A stretch of 64,000 bases of DNA from Artemia franciscana (Eukaryota; Arthropoda; Branchiopoda; Anostraca; Artemiidae): the NCBI RefSeq assembly GCF_032884065.1, contig NC_088867.1, positions 1,426,001 through 1,490,000 on the forward strand, given 5' to 3'. Below, piece by piece: positions 58,301 through 64,000 of this stretch. Under the pieces are notes generated by a model. The model worked only from the letters and a program-made list of their open reading frames with translations. It did no database searches and was not told the origin of the DNA. The position numbers and the translations under genes are program-made. Position 1 is the stretch's first letter. The number at the start of each line of letters is the position of its first letter.

Positions 58301-61300
58301 AGATGGGTCTTCTTCCATTTAATTCAAATATGGCCCCGAAAGAAGGTCTTAGTACAGACTTAGACTAATATATCTTTAATTTCTTCTCCAAAATGAGGGG
58401 CTTCGTGTCCATGAGACTAAATTATTGAAAATGTCCTCATTTTTAGTGGTAGATCCTGGAGAATAGTGACTGGTTCCTACTTGGGTGACTTTTTAATCAA
58501 TTTTTATTTTTATTTTCACAATTAAAACCTAAAAATGGGGGAGGGGAGAGAAAATGAAAAGTCTTAAAAGTTCCTAGTAAAGGCCCCGCTTCTCTTACAG
58601 AAATTAAATAAAAAAAAACAAGTTTTTTAAATGAAAGTAAGGAGCGACATTAAAACTTAAAACGAACAGAAATTACCCCGTATATGAAAGGGGCTTTTCC
58701 TTCTCAACGCCCCGCTCTTTACGCTAAAGTTTGACTCTTTCTCTTAACTCTACATTTTAAAACAGTAAACCACGTTCATTAAACCAAGTTCAAGTAAACA
58801 GTTCGTTACCACGAACTGTTTGATCTATAATTCTGTTTCCCATAATATTGAAATAACTGAGTCTGACTTTCTTTTATTGTTTTAATTAAATTGACACTTT
58901 CCTTTTATTTTTCATTAAATAAAAAAAACTAGCTTTTATAACTGAAAGTAAGGAGCGACATTAAAACTTAAAACGAACAGAAATTAATCCGTGTATGAGA
59001 GGGGCTGTTCCCTTCTCAACACCCCGCTCTTTACGCTAAAGTTTGACTCTTTCTCTCAATTCTACTTTATTAAACTCTTTTTTTCAATTCTTCTTTATTA
59101 AAAAGTAAAACACTTTAGCGTAAAGAGCGGGGCATTGAGAAGGGAAGAACCCCTTTTCATACAGGGAGTAATTTCTGTTCGTTTTAAGTTTTAATGTCGC
59201 TCCTTACTTTCAGTTAAAAAAACTATTTTTTTTTAATTTAATTTCTGAACGTTTTTGAATTAATGCATGTATGATTTTGGCTCTCCGCACATAAATTATT
59301 AAAATGAAATTTGCATATTAATTCTTTTCTTGGCTAAATGGCTTTCTCTTAGCTTTGATCAGAAGATTTTGAGAAATAAGGGAGGGGAAAGGAGGCCTAG
59401 TTGCCCTCCAATTTTTCGGTTACTTAAAAAGGCGACTAGAACTTTTAATTTTTAACGAACGTTTTTATTAGTAAAAAATACACGTAACATAAGAATTAAC
59501 TTACGTAACAAACTTCTATATTCTTATATTTTTATAATGTATATGAGGGGGTTTGTCCCCTCGCTAATACCTCGCTCTTAACACTAAAGCTTAGGTTTTG
59601 TCCCAATTCTTTAATAATGACCCCTGAATAAGAAAGGCCGTAGAATAAATAGTTGAAATTACTATAAATGCTTTAGCATAAAGAGCGAGGTATTTAGGAG
59701 AAGAAGCCCTCACATGCGTAATAATCTCTGTTCGTTTTAAGTTTTAATTCTACTCCTTGCTTTCAATTGAAAAAACTTTTTCATGTTTAATTTTTCATTG
59801 TTATTTTTTTATAGCAATGCTAGAAAATCCTGCGCCCTTTTCATTTAATTTCTCTTCCCCCACGACATATTCCTCCAAGGAAAGATCCTCCCACATAGCC
59901 CCATCCCCTCAACCCCCTCCCCAAACCAAAAAAATTCCCCTTAAAACAGTACACTTCCCAAAAACCATCACTGCACGTAAACACTGGTCAAAGTTTGTAA
60001 CTTGTAGCCCCCCCCCCGGAGGACTGTGGGGGAGTAAGTCATCCCCAAAGACACATTTATTATGGTTTCCAACTATGCTGAACAAAATGGCTATCTAAAA
60101 ATTTTGATCCGTTGATTTTGGGAAAAAATTAGAGTGGGAGAGGGCCTAGGTGCCCTCCAATTTTTTTGGTCAGTTAAAAAGGGCACTAAAACTTTTCATT
60201 TCCGTTAGAATGAGCCCTCTCGCAACATTCTAGAACCACTTGGTCGATACGATGACCCCTGGGAAAAAAAGCAAAACAAACAAACAAACAAATAAACACG
60301 CACCCGTGATCTATCTTCTGACAAAAAATACGAAATTCAACATTTTTGTAGATAGGAGCTTGAAATTTTTGCAATAGAGTTCTCTGTTACGCTGAATGCG
60401 ATGGTGTGATTTCTTTTAAGATTATATGACTTTTAGGGGACGTTTCCCTCTATTTTCTAAAATAAGGCAAATTTTCTCAGGCTCACAACTTTTGATTACA
60501 AAGACTAAATTTGATGAAACTTATTTATCAGCATGAAAATCCAATTCTTTTGATGTAATTCTTTCAAAAAATCTCCCATTTTTTGGAGTTTCGTTTACTA
60601 TTGAACCTTACTACAGTTTGTTACCAGGAACTGTTTGATAAGCCAGCAATCAGAAACAAAATCGTAAATACAAATATTTGTTAGGCTAACGCTAAGTCAA
60701 CAGAAACAGTAGCGTCAAAAATGTTAATAATGGGTATTTTGGGGTTTTAATGGGTAAAATTTAATGGGTATTAATAATATATGATTTTGTTTCAAATATT
60801 TCAGTGTATTAGATTCCTCTATGTCTATTATGAAATTCAGGGACAATACCCGAAATGTTTCTTTTTGGGAAGAAAGAAAGTTCAATGAGTTTTTAGAATT
60901 TCTGGTAATTTTTATCAATTTACTTACAAAATAAGGCCATTGTGCTAGTGAAACTTAATAAAAAGCAGTGATCCCAGTAAATTTCGCAATATTAAAGGAA
61001 AATTAGAGTAAAGCAAGTAATAGTAAAGTAAAAAAGAAAATTCTTGCGTCCCAATCTTGCAATCTCATGTTTATGCGTTCAAGTAAGCTACGGGTCGAGA
61101 GCAGCCTTTTTTCCCTTGGGGGCTGGGAAGGTCACAGAATTTCCATAGAAGTTTTTGAAATTTTTCAATTCTGAAACCTTTATATTTTTGGGATCAACAA
61201 AAACATATGGGTATTCATGAGACGAAGGATCTTAATTTTCAGAATTTTTGGACATTAAAACTTAAATTGAACAGAAACTATCACATGTATAAGGGGTTAC

Positions 61301-61926
61301 CCCCTCGTCAATAAAATGCTCTTTAATTTAAACTTTTCCTCAGTACTTTTAAAAGAGCTATTTATTTTAATTAAACGGCCTTTGTGATTCAGGTGTCATT
61401 CTTACAGAATTGAGACAAAATCTGAGCTTTAGCATAAAGAGCGAGGTATTACGAAGGGGCCGATCACCCTCATATACGTAATAATTTCTGTTCATTTTAG
61501 GTTTTAGCGTTGCTCCTTACTTTTGGTTGAAAATATATGTTTCTTTTTATTTAATTGTGATGGAATTGATTAGGTTCACGTTGTGTTGTCTCAAACGAAA
61601 TGATTTCAATGATTTTCTAATTGGATTTCAGCTGCATTGTCTTTAAGTGTTTTATTGGCTCTTAATTTGATTTGCTAATAAAGAACTCTGTTTCAGTTGC
61701 CGGTGGGCTTGGTGGAGTTCAATCTAGCTTTGGACAAACTGGGGTCGGTCTTGGTCGACCTGGATCAACTCAAACTGGTCTTGGACAAACTGGCCTTGGG
61801 CAAACGGGTCTCGGGCAAACTGGCCTTGGTCAAACTGGTCTCGGGCAGACCGGATTCAAACAAACAAGTAGTCTCAGTCAATCCACATTAAGTCGACCAA
61901 TAGCTGCTAGACCCATAGGAAAATAA
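46329..61926 (+). CDS. secreted Gly-Gln-Thr pentapeptide-repeat protein, paralog B (4 exons, 198 aa)
   Basis: Exons are 46329-46377, 54924-55160, 57673-57753 and 61697-61926. All borders are GT-AG and all introns phase 1; the total is 597 bp including the stop. Order in the protein: signal peptide MKTICLALALLVAAASA; a segment starting APQKIIVRRQ; three tandem 15-residue repeats of the type (I/V)D-K-T-(S/T/A)-PVADV; an acidic EELEERF end; GGVRRP...GGVSRP; then a C-terminal domain with five perfect GLGQT units among degenerate ones, ending RPIAARPIGK. Identity with paralog A is strongest in the signal peptide, VRRQ, E-E-ERF, GG-RRP and the repeats. The introns are 8.5, 2.5 and 3.9 kb, much larger than those of A, and filled with mobile elements. 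The function is not recognised; the options are those given for A. Two intact, frame-preserving copies argue that both are under selection. Confidence 0.85.
46378..47274. other. start of gene B intron 1, no element recognised
   Basis: The sequence is mixed AT-rich. I see no coding or repeat structure beyond short local similarity (cacctttcca-like words). Confidence 0.4.
47275..47600 (-). pseudogene. RTE-like LINE C-terminal fragment, minus strand
   Basis: The minus-strand frame (47298-47507) contains SKLYEKRGSIPFSRAII and WMKDDRLPKNVLDG, the same C-terminal block as the fragment at 8080-8429. Further RT-like coding (KYGSEVWMLKKTE-like) extends upstream on the minus strand to about 47600. The copy is truncated at both ends and lies antisense in gene B intron 1. 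Confidence 0.7.
47601..48659. other. intron sequence, no element recognised
   Basis: AT-rich; nothing supportable. Confidence 0.4.
48660..48815. repeat. imperfect minisatellite TTGTTATTGACTATA
   Basis: Words of the type tgttattgactataacacat repeat with variable spacing, mixed with (TTG)n and (TAT)n. The open frame at 48601-48786 is an artefact of this repeat. Confidence 0.7.
49435..51137 (-). repeat. F1 element, full-length, reverse, in gene B intron 1
   Basis: The fold-back module is at 49435-49741, with less perfect arms than in other copies. The body ends at the terminal hairpin region gttaccacgaactatttga. It lies 3.8 kb upstream of exon 2. Confidence 0.8.
51415..53950 (+). repeat. F2 element in gene B intron 1
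   Basis: A truncated F1-like head (atcacaccatcagattcagcg, gccagaggcaag) is followed by at least six diverged modules starting near 51653, 52011, 52435, 52629, 52930 and 53205. The modules keep the tttgagata/ccattttgttca block, C-rich tracts and gtaagttatg-like ends. The tail has (CTA)n-like sequence (53660-53705) and the words acagggcttgttgt shared with 22380. Confidence 0.65.
53967..54230 (+). pseudogene. decayed capsid-like fragment of a virus-derived mobile element (tentative)
   Basis: One frame with start positions divisible by three reads through 54228-54230, except for a TAA at 54087-54089. It contains the short motif YPLFSLDVSKHQ and, after the stop, TDIEIKLLLDQAP and a short hydrophobic strand. 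The pattern of an aspartate-x-serine-lysine motif followed by a xxDIxI strand recalls, to my knowledge, the C-terminal region of capsid-like proteins in arthropod Polinton/adintovirus-type elements. This is recognition by pattern only. The 5' part of such a gene is missing. The fragment is broken and inside gene B intron 1, so it is not functional. Confidence 0.35.
54297..54515 (+). CDS. small ORF (72 aa) next to the capsid-like fragment, likely from the same mobile element
   Basis: The ORF follows the capsid-like fragment by 66 bp and is in the same frame. It encodes a basic protein with EYTITGMKCDTTKYGKKF, an IIIDF strand and a VDLYPSKRF motif. This is a beta-strand-rich plan that could be OB-fold-like. 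Coding-like sequence seems to continue in another frame to about 54690 (LSKLLDIDIELLNYYILSV-like), so the ORF is probably a truncated relic. I do not assign a function. No splice signal links it to gene B. Confidence 0.35.
   Translation: MKRKNKYNRTIRKEYLDIGMEYTITGMKCDTTKYGKKFVIIIDFKGEMVDLYPSKRFNSKAADLEKKIQKIR
54924..55160 (+). CDS. gene B exon 2 (charged segment with triple repeat)
   Basis: The acceptor is gttttccttttcag and the donor GTGAAT; 237 bp, phase 1 to phase 1. It encodes APQKIIVRRQ, a linker, then three adjacent 15-residue repeats (VDKKTIAQPVADVVP, IDTKEVSKPIANVGA, IDKQTVTKPVADVAK), then EELEERF. The extra length over gene A is almost entirely these repeats. Confidence 0.85.
55161..55749. 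other. gene B intron 2, unassigned part
   Basis: AT-rich; a small direct repeat of tttttaatattttatt with caacgggacaa occurs near 55495-55560. Confidence 0.45.
55750..57239 (+). repeat. F1 element, forward, with internal deletions, in gene B intron 2
   Basis: It starts at the terminal hairpin tcaaacagttcgtagtaacg and ends in a fold-back module (56935-57239). The module's arms share GTTGTCCCCTCCTCAACGCC and its complement. Parts of the centre are missing. It lies between exons 2 and 3, in opposite orientation to the copies in introns 1 and 3. Confidence 0.8.
57673..57753 (+). CDS. gene B exon 3 (G-RRP segment)
   Basis: The acceptor is ttgtgttttcag and the donor GTAAGT; 81 bp, phase 1 to phase 1. 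It encodes GGVRRPVVQ, a Ser/Thr-rich middle and QKGGVSRP. Confidence 0.85.
57858..57975 (+). pseudogene. terminal stub of an RTE-like LINE
   Basis: Only the last ~110 bp remain: gattggggtggaggaggagtag, tgtagttgtgctgacaatagg, then a gtgagctattagtactac tail. It matches the ends at 3722-3905 and 8080-8429. Confidence 0.55.
58604..58823 (-). repeat. deletion derivative of F1 (one fold-back arm joined to the terminal hairpin)
   Basis: One complete fold-back arm (58604 on) is joined within ~60 bp to the terminal hairpin cagttcgttaccacgaactg. The body is absent, so both F1 ends are retained in 220 bp. Confidence 0.7.
58915..60638 (-). repeat. F1 element, full-length, reverse, in gene B intron 3
   Basis: The fold-back module at 58915-59241 has arms sharing CCCTTCTCAA / TTGAGAAGGG. 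The body is complete and ends at ttaccaggaactgtttga. Confidence 0.8.
61240..61545. repeat. diverged F1 fold-back module
   Basis: Arms acattaaaacttaaattgaacag and its complement-like ttctgttcattttaggtttt flank gaggtattacgaaggggcc and ccccctcgtcaat. It lies 150 bp upstream of gene B exon 4. Confidence 0.6.
61697..61926 (+). CDS. gene B exon 4 (pentapeptide repeat domain and stop)
   Basis: The acceptor is gaactctgtttcag; 230 bp to TAA at 61924-61926. After LAGGLGGVQS it encodes SFGQT, GVGLGRP, GSTQT, five GLGQT units, GFKQT, and a Ser-rich end with STLSRP and RPIGK. Compared with gene A the array is shorter and its end more degenerate. Confidence 0.9.
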
Positions 61927-61963
61927 GCCATATCCTCTTTTGTTCTTTTACTGGCATTGATTT

Positions 61964-61992
61964 AATAAAACTACTTTGCACCGCGTCTCTGA
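61964..61992 (+). terminator. gene B poly(A) signal and downstream element
   Basis: AATAAA is at 61964-61969, 38 nt after the stop. It is followed by GCACCGCGTCTCTGA (61978-61992) and a T run, matching the gene A 3' end. Confidence 0.8.
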
Positions 61993-62580
61993 TTCTTTTT
62001 TTCCATATTAGATTAAAAAAAATTTAGCACATTTTCATTTTGATCACTTGAAAACGCTATTGTTGAATCTTCCAACTCAATCCTAAGTACAACCAGGTCT
62101 GCAAAGGTTTTGATTCATTGAGCCGAAGTTACTGCAAGCCAAATACTAAGAAAATTAGAAACAAAATTAGAATAACAAATTGACTTTGGTTCAAAAATCG
62201 TCCTTTGTATCAACTGATATAGAAGAGTCTTCCTAACATTTGAAATAATGTACATTAACTTAACAAAAACGGTTTATGGAAGAGTCTTTGTTATATATTG
62301 ATTAATTTAAAGAATTTTCATCAAAAAAGTTTTTCAAAGAAAAGTAAACAGCTAAATTAGACAAAAAATGAACAGAAATCAGTAAACAAATGAGACCTAA
62401 AACGAACAGAAATTTCAGTTAATCATTAAGCAAAATATATTACAAACAGACTTACGATAAACCAGAATTGTTTAATCTTTCTAGGCCACAGATTAGATAA
62501 ACAATATATAAACTGTAAATATTGTATATTTAAGCTGTGTTCTAGGCTTATTAAAGACCTAAGCAAATTTTGAATTTACA

Positions 62581-62584
<4 letters not shown>
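61993..62584. other. downstream of gene B, no gene seen
   Basis: AT-rich. A faint F1-arm-like fragment (aaacgaacagaaatttcag) lies near 62400. Confidence 0.45.

Positions 62585-62641
<57 letters not shown>
62585..62641. repeat. (AT)n microsatellite, ~28 units
   Basis: An uninterrupted array directly after ATCG, the same left boundary as the array at 25096. Confidence 0.95.
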
Positions 62642-62645
<4 letters not shown>

Positions 62646-62652
62646 GAAAGAA

Positions 62653-62883
62653 ATGGTTTATTCATCAACAATAAACATGACAAAACTTGAAGCAAAGCTT
62701 GTTCAGGTAAATAGTCACCCAACTAGGCCTATATATAAATCAACTAATGGAAGGTGGCGACAATTAAACACAAAAAACAAAACAAGAAACGACAAACAAA
62801 TCAAATACAAGCTATTTGGTACTTCCTATTATCAGGCAATTAGACCGAAAAATCGAACAATTTTTGAACTAAATGTTGAATAA
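62653..62883 (+). CDS. unrecognised 76-aa ORF after a TA array
   Basis: The ORF starts 12 bp after the array and encodes a basic, Lys/Asn/Thr-rich protein ending AIRPKNRTIFELNVE. It has more even composition than random AT-rich frames. There is no signal peptide, domain or repeat that I recognise, and no promoter was identified. It may be part of a mobile element associated with the TA array, or chance. Confidence 0.25.
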   Translation: MVYSSTINMTKLEAKLVQVNSHPTRPIYKSTNGRWRQLNTKNKTRNDKQIKYKLFGTSYYQAIRPKNRTIFELNVE

Positions 62884-63439
62884 AAGAGAAACAAATTAAA
62901 ATATGTTTTGTTTTTGTAAAGCACAATTGATGCCTTGGTCATCAAAAGATTTAGGAGGAGTTAGTATTTCTCCTATTTGTGATCTTTATTATTAGTTTTA
63001 GGCTTAACGCAGATTATTCATTGCAATAAAGGTTTGTTCTAGGCCTAACTCATTTATTGATAGTAATATTTGTTTATATTTAGTTTGAAATATTATTTCA
63101 ATTTACTCCTGCATTCCATTTGTTTTATTTAGCTCTTTATTTTTATTGGGGAAACTATTTTTGCAAAAAAAAGTTTTTTTTAACTAATTTTTGTTCGTTT
63201 TTAATGGAAAATTTTTAATTGTAAAAAAAGGAAATGTTTAAAAAGATTTTTGTGTTTTGCCAGACATTCAACACTTTTACATTTTTTCTAAACCTTTTTT
63301 CCCTTGACAAAGTCCTCATGGTTCCCCCGAGTCAAAATTTAAAATACGCTTTATTTCTGCGAAAGATTATGGTATTCAACAACAGTTTTAATTCTTTTAT
63401 CCCAATTTTCAATATTCGCTCAAAGTTCAGCTGGGTCCT
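62884..63439. other. AT-rich interval, no gene seen
   Basis: The open frame 63234-63485 runs into the repeat that follows and shows no recognisable features. Confidence 0.4.
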
Positions 63440-64000
63440 TAAAATATTGATTTATGCCGTAAGGCGTGCAATGAAATATTACTGATAAGCCCTTTTAAAA
63501 ACCTGGATGGACATATTGTCTTGGATTTAATTCAAAATCTCCCTCAACTTTCCCTGAAAGTTTTGGTTTGATGCCCTTAACTGCTCCTGATATATCACAA
63601 ATACTTTCTTTGGACATCCTGGATGCACATTGTGTCTTTTGATTTAGTTAAGAGTTCTCCTCAAAATATTCTAATAGTTTCAACTTAATACCGTAAGGCA
63701 TTTCTGAAATATTAAAACACGCTCTTTTAATAGCACAGAGTGAATACAGTGTCTTTTTATTTAGTTTAAGGTCCATTCAGCGTTTCCTGATAGTTTTAAC
63801 TTAACGCCCTTACCTCCTCCAGAAGTTTTGGAAATATTCCACTTTGACAGCATTGTGTGCTTTGGTTTAATTAAAAATACACCTCAACATTCTGTGAAAG
63901 TTTCAACTCAACACCCTTTAATCATCCCTAAGATATTGCGACTGTTCCTTTTTTATGACTAAAATATACAAATTGTTTCTGGATTTGGTTCTATACCCCC
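63440..64000 (-). repeat. F2 tail in reverse orientation: ~115-bp diverged tandem units
   Basis: At least four units start near 63539, 63659, 63780 and 63888. Each has a cctcaacattc-like start, gaaagtttcaacttaa, cccttaa and a gtgtcttttgatttaa-like block. The complement of 22660-23060 carries the same words (tcttaaaagcttcacc, ttaataccctta), which sets the orientation. The element continues beyond the window. Confidence 0.6.

Overview
This is eukaryotic nuclear DNA, very AT-rich, with spliceosomal introns, TATA/Inr promoters, long (TA)n arrays, non-LTR retrotransposon relics, tRNA-derived SINEs and several families of fold-back repeats. The TCAGT-type initiators and the repeat content suggest an arthropod. 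A branchiopod crustacean such as Artemia would fit my memory of similar repeats, but I cannot confirm the species from the window.

The main content is a pair of paralogous four-exon genes on the + strand, which I could not match to a named family. Gene A (28559-34259) encodes 177 aa and gene B (46329-61926) encodes 198 aa. Each has a signal peptide, then a charged segment beginning AP-K-VRRQ and ending E-E-ERF, then a short exon with G-RRP...GG--RP, and last a Gly/Gln/Thr-rich exon of G-(L/F)-G-Q-T pentapeptides ending in I-G-K or RP-I-G-K. All three introns are phase 1 in both genes and every junction keeps the frame. About 70 bp of core promoter and the poly(A) region are also conserved, so whole transcription units were duplicated. 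The copies have diverged in repeats: A has fifteen pentapeptide units; B has fewer, but carries three tandem 15-residue repeats in exon 2.

Region by region: 1-360 holds a tRNA-Pro-like SINE. 1381-2858 is a broken LINE. 3722-10317 holds LINE 3' tails and old fold-back mosaics. 12319-14065 is a full copy of the abundant ~1.7 kb F1 element. 15636-15768 is a minus-strand SINE and 18640-19462 a LINE relic. 20580-24745 holds an F2 element (F1 head plus amplified internal modules) and an F1 copy. 25096-28104 holds TA arrays, a 207-bp duplication and another F1. 28451-34322 is gene A, whose introns contain no F1. 34702-38498 is an inverted F1 pair, followed by an old F1 with a TA array, an RTE-like LINE (about 40560-43745) and an ancient fold-back (44600-45570). 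46233-61992 is gene B, whose introns hold F1 copies in alternating orientation, an F2 copy, a LINE fragment and a decayed capsid-like relic. 62585-64000 holds a TA array and part of another F2.

No rRNA gene, intact tRNA gene, CRISPR array or prokaryotic gene was seen. The two secreted-protein genes are the only genes I consider likely to be functional.
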